10,162 nucleotides of DNA, taken from the NCBI GenBank assembly GCA_016649675.1, contig JAENXG010000071.1, positions 1 through 10,162 on the forward strand. The letters run 5' to 3'. The DNA comes from Methyloceanibacter sp. Its GTDB lineage: Bacteria; Pseudomonadota; Alphaproteobacteria; Rhizobiales; Methyloligellaceae. Numbering within the stretch: the stretch's first letter is position 1; every line of letters begins with the position of its first letter. A program made the translations under genes and the position numbers. Below are positions 1 to 7,024 of the stretch, piece after piece. The notes under the pieces are model-generated. The model was given only the letters and a program-made list of their open reading frames with translations. It made no database searches and had not been told where the DNA came from.

Positions 1-701
1 ACGAGGTGATCCTCATGGGTCGCCGTCGAGTAGAGCTTGCGCGGCACATCCTCCCAGGTGAAGATTTCGACGACGCCGGGCACGGCAAGAGCGCGCTCGC
101 GCTTGATGGACTTGATGCGTGCATGAGGATGAGGCGAGCGCAGCACTTTCAGGTGCAGCGCGCCTTCCATCACCACGTCGAGCGTGTAGCGTGCCTTGCC
201 GGTGACGATCGCTTCGGCGAAGGGGCTGCTTAGGCTCGCGCCGCACGCACTCCCCGTCACGTCCTCCTCGACATTGACGATGCCGTGCAGCGCATCCTCG
301 ATGCTGTGATAGCCGGTGCAGCGGCAAAGATTGCCCTTGAGCATACGCGGCAGGTCCTCGCGCGCTCCTTCGTCGAAGGTCGCCGCGGTCATGATCATGC
401 CGGCGGCGCAGAAGCCGCATTGAAAGGCTTGCGCGTCGAGAAACGCCTGCTGCATGGGATGCAGCTTGCCGTCTTGCGCGAGCCCCTCGATGGTCGTGAC
501 CTCGCACCCTTCGGCACGAAAAGCCGGCATCAGGCAGCTATGGAACGGTACGCCGTCGAGCCAGACCGTGCAGGCGCCGCAATCGCCCTGGTCGCAGCCC
601 TTCTTGACGCCGAACCAGCCGTGATCGCGCAGAAAGGTTCTGAGGCACTGGCCCGGCGCCGGCTCGGCCGAAAGCTTCTTGCCGTTGACCGTGAGGTTCA
701 T
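1..701 (-). CDS. Molybdenum hydroxylase: fused [2Fe-2S] and molybdopterin-binding subunit, C-terminus cut by window edge
   Basis: The reading frame is open from an ATG at 701 to the left edge, giving the first 233 residues of a longer protein. Residues 1-145 are a complete CoxS/XdhA-type iron-sulfur domain: a plant-ferredoxin-like [2Fe-2S] site with C36, C41, C44 and C56, then an all-helical second [2Fe-2S] site with C95, C98, C126 and C128 (QCGFC and LCRCTGY motifs). After a short linker, residues from about 160 (VTGKARYTLDV, LRSPHPHARI) begin the molybdopterin large subunit, so the two subunits are fused. By family knowledge, electrons pass from the Mo centre through both clusters to FAD on the partner protein. 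The ATG overlaps the stop of the FAD gene (ATGA), so translation is coupled. Substrate is unknown because the active-site loops lie outside the window. Similar fusions include Desulfovibrio aldehyde oxidoreductase and the E. coli XdhD type. Confidence 0.93.
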   Translation of the reverse strand, partial: MNLTVNGKKLSAEPAPGQCLRTFLRDHGWFGVKKGCDQGDCGACTVWLDGVPFHSCLMPAFRAEGCEVTTIEGLAQDGKLHPMQQAFLDAQAFQCGFCAAGMIMTAATFDEGAREDLPRMLKGNLCRCTGYHSIEDALHGIVNVEEDVTGSACGASLSSPFAEAIVTGKARYTLDVVMEGALHLKVLRSPHPHARIKSIKRERALAVPGVVEIFTWEDVPRKLYSTATHEDHL

Positions 702-1516
702 GACGCGAGCTCCGCGCGGATCTGCTCGGCGTAATAGTAGGTCAGGTGGCGCTTATAGGGCGCCGAACCATGCACGTCGTCGAACCAATCCGCGTCGGCG
801 ACATTCGTGTCGATCGCGTGACGGAGCTTCGCGGCGGTCGGCACGCGATCGAAATAAAGCTGCATGGGCCTGAAGATCGCCGCGCTGATCGTGAGCGTGA
901 GGTCCTCGGTGCCCCCCGTCTGGGTGCCTATCACGATGGCGGCCGACCGCCCGAGATGGGTGAGAGAGGAGCGGCGGAAGGCGAAGCGTTTGGCGAGCGC
1001 GGCTCCCGGGAGATGGATGCTGCGCAACAGCTCCCCCGGCGCAAGCACGTTCTTATGATTGCCGGTGACGAAATCCAGCGCGGCGACCTTGCGCGGCGTC
1101 CCGTCACGCGGCCACAGCGTGTAGATGGCTTCCAGCGACGCCGTGAGCGAGATCATGGCGCCGGCCGGCAACGACATGCAGATATTACCGCCCACGGTCG
1201 CCGCATTATAGACCTTGAACGACATCAGAAGCGCGTGGCAGCACAATCGCAACAGCGGCGCGGCGGTCCATTCCGCAGGCCCCTGATAGCGGTCGAGCTC
1301 GGCGATGGTGCAGGTTGCGGCAATGTCGAGGCCGCCGGCCGTGGCCTTGAGCGCCGGCCAACGCAGCGACTCAAGATCGATCAAGGTGTGGGTGTCGATC
1401 TGCGGCGTCGAGAACAGCCAGGTGCCGCCGGCGAGCCAGGCATAGCCCTCGCGCCACGCAGGGATGTCCTCGGCCGATGCGGGCCGCCTGACCTCGGTAA
1501 CGGTGTTCAGATTCAT
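698..1516 (-). CDS. Molybdenum hydroxylase FAD-binding subunit (CoxM/XdhB-like)
   Basis: This 272-residue protein matches the medium FAD subunit of the CO dehydrogenase / xanthine dehydrogenase superfamily in length and order. Both flavin pyrophosphate-binding signatures are visible: AGGTWL at 29-34 and ATVGGN at 106-111. The N-terminal FAD half is followed by the CO-dehydrogenase-flavoprotein C-terminal domain from about residue 165, ending in the typical DDVHGSAPYKRHLTYYYAEQ stretch. Its role is to take electrons from the [2Fe-2S] clusters of the next gene and pass them to NAD+, oxygen or another acceptor. The stop overlaps the start of the fused iron-sulfur/Mo gene as ATGA, so the two are made together. 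A GAGG lies about 12 nt before the ATG, a modest ribosome site. Upstream is a 70-bp gap to the ABM gene on the same strand, so cotranscription is possible. Confidence 0.92.
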   Translation of the reverse strand: MNLNTVTEVRRPASAEDIPAWREGYAWLAGGTWLFSTPQIDTHTLIDLESLRWPALKATAGGLDIAATCTIAELDRYQGPAEWTAAPLLRLCCHALLMSFKVYNAATVGGNICMSLPAGAMISLTASLEAIYTLWPRDGTPRKVAALDFVTGNHKNVLAPGELLRSIHLPGAALAKRFAFRRSSLTHLGRSAAIVIGTQTGGTEDLTLTISAAIFRPMQLYFDRVPTAAKLRHAIDTNVADADWFDDVHGSAPYKRHLTYYYAEQIRAELAS

Positions 1517-1586
1517 GACCGTCGCCTCATGACCCAGACAAGAGACTTAAGGACGCGATTCGTTGGGAGATTCACGAACGTTCTCT
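1517..1586 (-). other. Short gap between ABM gene and FAD-subunit gene
   Basis: This 70-bp gap holds a GAACGTTC palindrome (1576-1583) just after the ABM stop, and the ribosome-binding region of the FAD gene near 1527-1530. There is no GC-rich stem followed by a T-run. The four minus-strand genes could therefore form one transcript, although a separate promoter for the Mo-enzyme genes cannot be excluded. Confidence 0.4.
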
Positions 1587-2552
1587 CTACAGGAGTAGGT
1601 GCCAAAGCAGAGCGATTTCGATGACGTAGCAGAGCAGCAAGATGAATGGGCTCGTCAGCACCAACCAACGCGGCTTATTTTCGGGAAACAGCCAGGCACT
1701 GAAGCCCCAAATGGCCAGCGGCATCAGCGGCCACGTGGTCAGCGTAACGCTCAGCGCATTGCCGATGAAGGTGCGCAGGGCGGGGTTGAGCGCTTCCAGG
1801 GGCGGATTGAGAAATCTAAGTTCCAGCATCACGACGGGAAAAAGCGTGAGCAGAATGAGGCTTGCCGTCTTCCACATATTGGGCGGTTTTCCGGTCGCGG
1901 GGTCGTTGGCGACCCATCCCGGAAACGACGTGTCGACCCGCTGGGCGTGGAAGCCCTCGACCAGGTCCCCGCTTTCTTTCACCATTGCGGCGCGCGCTTC
2001 GGACTTAATCCAACCCTCCAGGTTCGCTGCAGAGTCAAACCGCAACACCGTCGTCCAGCCGGGTTCATTATGCTGCGGCGGCTGGACGAACGAACCGATA
2101 TATCCGGGAAACGTCGCCTGGAGCTTTTGAATGCGGTCCGCCCAAGCGCGATAGGCCGCTTCTTTTCCGGGCTTGATGTCGGTGACCATCACCATCGTCA
2201 CCCCGTGCTTGACCGAGTATTCGACCGCCGCCTGTCCCACGAGTTGCATCGCGAGGCCGCCTTCGACCAGCGGCGCGACTTCGGCGACGAGCTCGCGATT
2301 GCGGTCGCCGCGCCGCCACTTCCGCAACGCATCGACCGACGTGAAACGCGCCAAGGCGACCACTTCCATCTGATCGGGCGGCGCCGACGGCCAGAACTCA
2401 ACGCTGAGCGCACCCAGAGATGCGAGCACCGAGGATTGCCAGCGGACCTGCCACTGGGCAAACGCGGCCTCGCTCCCCGGACGAACGCGCGCGCAAAGCA
2501 GGAGCGTGCAAACGTCGTCGCCCACGGTTCCCTCAATCACCGCCCAGCACAT
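1587..2552 (-). CDS. Membrane-anchored tandem antibiotic-biosynthesis-monooxygenase (ABM) domain protein, COG3224-like
   Basis: The 321 residues divide into two dimeric alpha-beta barrel (ABM) repeats, about 13-110 and 117-210, followed by a membrane part. The second repeat reads through MVMVTDIKPGKEAAYRAW and then FPGYIGSF and WTTVLRFDS, the usual ABM pattern, and ends at FPGWVAND (210-217), a stretch I associate with COG3224. Three hydrophobic helices follow, about 226-246, 264-289 and 296-320, so the barrels are probably held at the inner membrane. There is no signal peptide. ABM proteins include small cofactor-free quinol monooxygenases and haem-degrading enzymes; the activity of this membrane type is not established. 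The ATG at 2552 lies 20 bp inside the multicopper oxidase gene; a GTG at 2540 would give an 8-bp overlap. Neither start has a strong Shine-Dalgarno, which fits coupled translation. Frame and family are sure, the exact start less so. Confidence 0.85.
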   Translation of the reverse strand: MCWAVIEGTVGDDVCTLLLCARVRPGSEAAFAQWQVRWQSSVLASLGALSVEFWPSAPPDQMEVVALARFTSVDALRKWRRGDRNRELVAEVAPLVEGGLAMQLVGQAAVEYSVKHGVTMVMVTDIKPGKEAAYRAWADRIQKLQATFPGYIGSFVQPPQHNEPGWTTVLRFDSAANLEGWIKSEARAAMVKESGDLVEGFHAQRVDTSFPGWVANDPATGKPPNMWKTASLILLTLFPVVMLELRFLNPPLEALNPALRTFIGNALSVTLTTWPLMPLAIWGFSAWLFPENKPRWLVLTSPFILLLCYVIEIALLWHLLL

Positions 2553-5500
2553 CAGGCAGCGAACCTGCTGCCGAGACGACCGCGCCGATTTGCTTGGGTT
2601 GCAGCATCACCGCGTCAGGCGTCGGCCTGAAAAGCTGGTACTTGAGGACTTGCACGGTCTTGTCTTCCGGCGAGACGCCGCTCACGAGCAGATCGGCACC
2701 GGTCGTGGTGCTCGTCGTGGCCACGCTCACGCCGGATGCGCCGTCGAATGGGTTGAAGCTAATGGCCTCGGTAAACTCGACGGCGTGGCCCTGCCCCGTC
2801 GCACTGTCCAAGTACATCTTGGGGCCGCCTTGCAGTAACGATCCGCTCGAATAGACTTTCACCGTGCCGGGGCCGGTCAGTTGGCCAACGACGATCGTCT
2901 CGGCGCCGCCCAGCGCTCCGGTTAGCCAGCCGGTGGCCAGTGACACCCCGCCCCGATAGCCAATGCCGAACGGCATAAACGCGGACGTGACTGCCGCCTG
3001 GGTGGGACCCGGACAATTCTCTGGCACTGCGGCGCCCTTGATCGGCGTCATCAGCGAGAAGTTGAAGACCTTGATCTGCGTCGGAGCGCCGGGCCCTGGA
3101 GCCGTGACGATGCTGTAGCGGCCTGACGCGAAGTCGACAAAGCCCGAAGCCACGCTCACCCCCGAGCTGTCGTTGGGGTAAGGATTGAAGGTCGAGAACA
3201 GCTGCGGAGCCGTGCCTAACGACGACGGCATCCCGGAGCCGAACACTTTGACTTCGCTTTGGATGCCGGGTCCAGAGCCGACGATGATGTTGTCGGCATT
3301 CGTTCCGTCGATCTGTGTGGCAGTCACGCTGATGCCGCCCCGCGCATCTGAAGCGAAAGCGTCAAACCGCGCAAGCTCGGTCTCAAAAACACCTTTGCCG
3401 CCGCTCGCCTTGCCTGAATAGGCGACGACTTCGGGGGCGTGGTCCTTTCCGGCCCCGACAATCAGGTCGAGGATTCCGTCGTCATCAACGTCGCCCATGG
3501 CCACGCTCGGAGTTCCCTCGAAGCCTGGGAAGGGCGTAACCGTGGCGAGCAGCCGGTCACCATTGCCATCGTAAACATTGACCTCGGCGGGATGGCCCGA
3601 GGATCCGGGGACAGCCACCGCATAGCTCGACACGGCCGGGATCACGTTGATCAGCGCCATGAGCCCATTGTCTTCGTGGTTCAGGCGATGGCAATGCATC
3701 ACGTACAGGCCGTCGAAATCGTCGAAGCTCATACGCAGCGTCAGCGCGCCTGGCTGGACCACGGCCTCCCCAGCGCCCATGGTCGGCGCGGGCACGTTGG
3801 CATTGTCCACGTACCACATCTCCGGGCCGGTCTTTAGACCGGTGGTCGGATCGGAATAGTGCATGACTTGAAAGTCGTTGACGTGAATGTGGATCGGATG
3901 CTCGTCGTTGTTGTTATTGACGAACTTCCACTCTTCGACCGAACCGAGCCGCGGCTGGATCAGGGGCACGTTGGGAAACGTCGTGCCGGCGAACGCGTAA
4001 ACGAAGGATTTGGCATCGGATTTGCTGGCGAGATCGTTGAGAAATCCGCCGGAAATGACTAATTCCCGCTCGAAGTCGGGGGTGACTTTCGAAATGTTCT
4101 CGAACGCCGTGTCAGCGTTGAGGGCTTGTCCCTCGGCGAACGTCGTCGCGGCGCCTTGACCATCAGCGGTCGTTGCCTTGGCCAAGACCTGGGTCGGGGA
4201 GACGAAGAACCCATCATAGTAGCTGACCGCCGACGGCAAGACGCTTAGGTTGCCGAGCGTCGCAGGAGGATTGTCGGTCCCGTCGTTCTGATAGAGCACC
4301 CCCGGCGCGCTGATCGTTGTGGCGCCACCGCCGCGTGGCGGCATTTCCAAGATCAAGTCCCCGGTGGCCGGCATCGTCACCGCAACGGCGTAGCGGGTCG
4401 CTGGCGGGATGACCAGTTTCGTGCCGTTGTCAAAGACGGGGTAATGAACTTGCGGGTACGGAATTCCGTCCTGACCGACGATGGCGATCTTAGGGTGATT
4501 GCCGGTTGCCGTCTCGGTGAGCTGAACGGGCATGTAGGCGATGTCGCTGACATTGGCGAGCACCCAGATCTCGGTCTGCCCTGCCTTGCTCTTGATCACC
4601 GGTTGGAACTGACCATTCACGGTGAACTGCACGTCGCGCTGATAGTCGGGAAGGCCAGGGTCTGCCGGCACGTCTTTGCCAGGATCGACAGGGCCAGCCG
4701 TAAAGCTTTGCAGATTGCTCGGGATGAATTCAAAGCGTCCACGCTGGTTGCCAATCGATAGCGGGCCCGAGTACCAGATGGTGAAATATTGCTCACCCTT
4801 TTTCGACTGCGCGAAGTTGACTGGAGCAAGCAGCGGCCGGTAGGTGCCCTTCGCCAGCTCATCGCCTACGGGCGGTTTGATCGTGTTGACCCATTGCGAC
4901 CAAGTATAATTGTTGATCTGTGCAAGGCCGCCGGCCCGATCGAACACAAAGTTGTATTGCAGCAACATGTTGCGGATCGGGATGTTGTTCGCCGTAACCA
5001 ACGGAATGTTGCCATCGGTGCGCCCGATCGCCAGCAGGCCAGCGAGCCCGAGATAGGTTTGGGCCGAGGTGAGCGTGTGCAGATGGCTGTGATACCAATA
5101 CGCACCCTGCGGCGAGTCTTTGGGGATGTGGTAGGTGTAGGTGTTCGACATCGCCGGCGGGATGTGCAGCATCACATTGTCGGAATTGCCCTTGGGACTG
5201 ACATGCAGGCCGTGAACGTGGAGGTTGATTGGCGAGGCGGTCAGCTGCTCTGGATAGAGCGGCACCTCCTGGCCCTTCGCCGTATATTTTGGATCCATGA
5301 AATCGCGGATCGTCAGTCCGGTCAGGCCGTTCTCGAGATGGACGATCAGCGTCTCCCCCGGAAAAACCTGCAGCGTCGGCGCAGGATAGAGATTGTCTCC
5401 CGACATCTGGCCGTTGGAGGGAGTGCCGCGCACCACCTCATAAGCAAACACGAGGAAGTTCTGCACCGGCACGGCCACCGTATCCAGTCGGGCGGTTCCT

Positions 5501-5697
5501 TGCTTCGCGGTGAGCCTGACCTCGAGAACGCCGTCCTTGCTCGCCAGCGTTACCGGCTCGCTGAATTCGGGCCGAATGGCCGGATCGAATTTGGCGCTCG
5601 CGTCTTCCGCATGGGCGACTGACCCCTGCCCTGAAGCCGCGAGCACACATGCAACCGCGATGCCGCTGATGACGAGCGCACGCAAAAATCTATCCAT
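2533..5697 (-). CDS. Secreted multicopper oxidase with C-terminal FG-GAP-like beta-propeller
   Basis: The 1054-residue protein begins with a signal peptide (cleavage probably after AHA, residue 30), so it acts in the periplasm or outside. Residues about 31-690 are a laccase-like multicopper oxidase with all four copper motifs: HVH (160, 162), HSH (203, 205), HPIHIH (600-605) and HCHRLNHEDNGLM (668-680). C669 with H600 and H674 form the type 1 site; the residue at the axial position is Leu 679. The trinuclear cluster would reduce oxygen to water; the electron donor is unknown. Residues about 691-1020 hold degenerate FG-GAP/VCBS-type repeats, each with a GVSVA-like strand, an IVGxGPG-like turn and a VKVF-like strand; only the first has an intact DVDDDG calcium loop (736-741). 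The ATG at 5697 is chosen because GGAAGGA lies 6 nt before it and the signal peptide follows directly. The frame stays open to 5862, but that part is unlikely to be translated. Confidence 0.92.
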   Translation of the reverse strand: MDRFLRALVISGIAVACVLAASGQGSVAHAEDASAKFDPAIRPEFSEPVTLASKDGVLEVRLTAKQGTARLDTVAVPVQNFLVFAYEVVRGTPSNGQMSGDNLYPAPTLQVFPGETLIVHLENGLTGLTIRDFMDPKYTAKGQEVPLYPEQLTASPINLHVHGLHVSPKGNSDNVMLHIPPAMSNTYTYHIPKDSPQGAYWYHSHLHTLTSAQTYLGLAGLLAIGRTDGNIPLVTANNIPIRNMLLQYNFVFDRAGGLAQINNYTWSQWVNTIKPPVGDELAKGTYRPLLAPVNFAQSKKGEQYFTIWYSGPLSIGNQRGRFEFIPSNLQSFTAGPVDPGKDVPADPGLPDYQRDVQFTVNGQFQPVIKSKAGQTEIWVLANVSDIAYMPVQLTETATGNHPKIAIVGQDGIPYPQVHYPVFDNGTKLVIPPATRYAVAVTMPATGDLILEMPPRGGGATTISAPGVLYQNDGTDNPPATLGNLSVLPSAVSYYDGFFVSPTQVLAKATTADGQGAATTFAEGQALNADTAFENISKVTPDFERELVISGGFLNDLASKSDAKSFVYAFAGTTFPNVPLIQPRLGSVEEWKFVNNNNDEHPIHIHVNDFQVMHYSDPTTGLKTGPEMWYVDNANVPAPTMGAGEAVVQPGALTLRMSFDDFDGLYVMHCHRLNHEDNGLMALINVIPAVSSYAVAVPGSSGHPAEVNVYDGNGDRLLATVTPFPGFEGTPSVAMGDVDDDGILDLIVGAGKDHAPEVVAYSGKASGGKGVFETELARFDAFASDARGGISVTATQIDGTNADNIIVGSGPGIQSEVKVFGSGMPSSLGTAPQLFSTFNPYPNDSSGVSVASGFVDFASGRYSIVTAPGPGAPTQIKVFNFSLMTPIKGAAVPENCPGPTQAAVTSAFMPFGIGYRGGVSLATGWLTGALGGAETIVVGQLTGPGTVKVYSSGSLLQGGPKMYLDSATGQGHAVEFTEAISFNPFDGASGVSVATTSTTTGADLLVSGVSPEDKTVQVLKYQLFRPTPDAVMLQPKQIGAVVSAAGSLPDVLGGD

Positions 5698-5703
5698 GTC
5701 TAA

Positions 5704-5710
5704 TCCTTCC
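5704..5710 (-). promoter_or_regulatory. Strong ribosome-binding site of the multicopper oxidase gene, within a small hairpin
   Basis: On the minus strand GGAAGGA lies 6 nt before the ATG at 5697 and decides that start over the ATG at 5862. It overlaps the 3' arm of the inverted repeat CCTTCGGGAAGG (5716-5705), which could form a tiny stem and limit access of the ribosome. Confidence 0.7.
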
Positions 5711-5726
5711 CGAAGGCGAGCATGGG

Positions 5727-5746
5727 GTGTCCTATTTTTGCGACAC
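5727..5746 (-). repeat. Inverted repeat before the multicopper oxidase gene
   Basis: GTGTC and GACAC arms of 5 bp flank a 10-nt A/T-rich centre. The symmetry would suit a dimeric repressor or activator, or a leader hairpin. It matches no copper-regulator operator that I can name with confidence. Confidence 0.3.
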
Positions 5747-5995
5747 GCGCCGGGGGAACCCCACTCTTCGTCAGGCCGCGCGCCGAACTTCCGTTGGATG
5801 AAATCGTGAGAGTTACAATGACTGAGAGACTTGCTTGTAGGGCTTAGCCGAGAATTTTCCAACTCCGCTCCAAGGCCGTCATGAATTTAGCATAGACTGA
5901 AGGCGTTCCATATGCAGCGAAGCATCCCCAAATCACCTCTGGTGTCGAAAGAAATAACCTCCAGTGTCAGAAGAACAAGGCGCCCAAATTCCGCG

Positions 5996-7024
5996 ATGAG
6001 TGCACCGGACCGATCCATCCTGCAAAGCGCGCTCGACTGGCTCGCCGAGGGCCGGCACGTGGCGCTCGCCACGGTCATTCAGACCTGGGGCTCGGCGCCC
6101 CAACCGGTGGGCAGCCAGCTTGTCATCGATGAAGAGGGCAATTTCCTAGGGTCGGTGTCGGGGGGCTGCGTCGAGGCCGAGGTCATCACCGAAGCGGTCG
6201 ATGTGATCGAAAGCGGCTTGCCGAAGGCGCTTGAATTCGGCGTCGAGGACAACACGGCCTGGAGCGTCGGTCTGGCGTGCGGGGGCGCCATCCGCATCTT
6301 CGTGGAGCCGCTTTCCTCGGCGGGCCGCAGCTCGCCGGATGAAGTGCTGCATCGGCTCGTGAGCGACGTCGAGGCGCGCCACAAGGTGGCGCTGGTCACG
6401 CATCTTGCGACCGGGGCGCGGAGCCTTGCCCATTCCGCGGACGATTTGGGACAGGGTCTCGCCCCGGCGCTGGACGATGCGTTTCGCCGCGACAAGAGCG
6501 TGGCGCTGGAGGGAAGCGACGGCGAAATCTTCATCAACGTATTCAATCCGACCGTGCGCCTCGTCATTGTCGGCGCCGTGCATGTGGCGCAGCCTTTGGT
6601 CCCCATGGCCCGCGCGCTCGGCTACGACGTGGTGATCGTGGATCCGCGCACCGCCTTCGCCACGGACGAGCGGTTTGGCGACGTGACCATCGCGCGTGAA
6701 TGGCCCGACGAGGCGCTGCCCAAGATCGGCGTCGATGGCCGCACCGCGCTTATCGCGCTCACCCATGACCCCAAGATCGACGATCCGGCGCTGATCTATG
6801 CGCTCGGCTCGGACGCTTTCTATGTCGGCGCGCTGGGAAGCAAGAAGACGCATGCCAAGCGCGTGGAACGGCTCGCGCAAAAAGGCGTGCCGAGCCACGA
6901 GCTGGAGCGCATTCACGCCCCGATCGGCCTCGACATCGGGGCGCAAGGGGCGGCCGAGATCGCCCTTTCCATTATCGCCGAGATTACGGCCGTGCAACGC
7001 GGCAAGGGAAACGGCCGCCGATGA
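5996..7024 (+). CDS. xdhC: XdhC/CoxI-family molybdenum-cofactor maturation factor
   Basis: This 342-residue protein has the two XdhC parts. The N-terminal XdhC/CoxI domain carries GSAPQPVGSQLVI (32-44), SGGCVEAEV (55-63, with C58) and GLACGGAIRIFVEP (92-105, with C95). The C-terminal Rossmann domain carries IVGAVHVAQPL (191-201), FYVGALGSKKT (275-285) and IHAPIGLDIGAQ (306-317). XdhC proteins bind the molybdenum cofactor, protect it, promote its sulfuration and deliver it to molybdenum hydroxylases; here the likely client is the enzyme encoded at 701-1 and 1516-698. Start choice: the frame extends to an ATG at 5912 that has GAAGG 8 nt before it, but the 28 extra codons are basic and use ATA, AGA and AGG codons unlike the rest, so the ATG at 5996 fits the family better. 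The stop overlaps the next start as ATGA. Family call is sure, start is moderate. Confidence 0.9.
   Translation: MSAPDRSILQSALDWLAEGRHVALATVIQTWGSAPQPVGSQLVIDEEGNFLGSVSGGCVEAEVITEAVDVIESGLPKALEFGVEDNTAWSVGLACGGAIRIFVEPLSSAGRSSPDEVLHRLVSDVEARHKVALVTHLATGARSLAHSADDLGQGLAPALDDAFRRDKSVALEGSDGEIFINVFNPTVRLVIVGAVHVAQPLVPMARALGYDVVIVDPRTAFATDERFGDVTIAREWPDEALPKIGVDGRTALIALTHDPKIDDPALIYALGSDAFYVGALGSKKTHAKRVERLAQKGVPSHELERIHAPIGLDIGAQGAAEIALSIIAEITAVQRGKGNGRR

Larger units (their letters stand above)
5698..5995. promoter_or_regulatory. Divergent intergenic region between multicopper oxidase and xdhC genes
   Basis: This stretch of about 300 bp must carry promoters in both directions. On the minus strand a sigma-70-like pair can be proposed: TTGGAA (5862-5857) and TACAAG (5839-5834) with a 17-nt spacer, which would give a leader of about 130 nt. 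An inverted repeat GTGTC-N10-GACAC (5727-5746) lies about 30 nt before the multicopper oxidase start. On the plus strand an AT-rich piece (ATTTAGCATAGACT, 5884-5897) could serve as a -10 region for xdhC, without a clear -35. Parts of this stretch are AT-richer than the genes on either side. Promoter placement is a guess from eye matching only. Confidence 0.35.

Noticed and set aside
1576..1583. GAACGTTC palindrome as a regulatory site
   Set aside because: Only 8 bp, directly after the ABM stop; palindromes of this size are common by chance and nothing supports a function.
746..1624. Long plus-strand open frame opposite the FAD subunit gene
   Set aside because: Arg/Gly/Asp-rich composition and no motifs; a high-GC antisense shadow of a clearly recognised gene.
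1599..2630. Long plus-strand open frame opposite the ABM gene
   Set aside because: Its protein is rich in Arg, Gln and His without domain pattern; the opposite strand has ABM barrels and membrane helices.
2759..3016. Small minus-strand and plus-strand frames inside the multicopper oxidase propeller region
   Set aside because: Out-of-frame shadows of a continuous coding frame that shows repeats throughout.
4789..5622. Plus-strand open frame opposite the N-terminal part of the multicopper oxidase
   Set aside because: Arg-rich, no motifs; the opposite frame encodes copper ligands.
5698..5862. Extension of the multicopper oxidase start to the ATG at 5862
   Set aside because: The extra 55 residues have no family character and would bury the signal peptide; the ATG at 5697 has a strong Shine-Dalgarno and starts the signal peptide directly.
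5912..5995. Extension of XdhC to the ATG at 5912
   Set aside because: It has a fair GAAGG site, but the 28 codons are rich in rare codons (ATA, AGA, AGG) and basic residues, and lie before the usual XdhC start. Kept only as an alternative.
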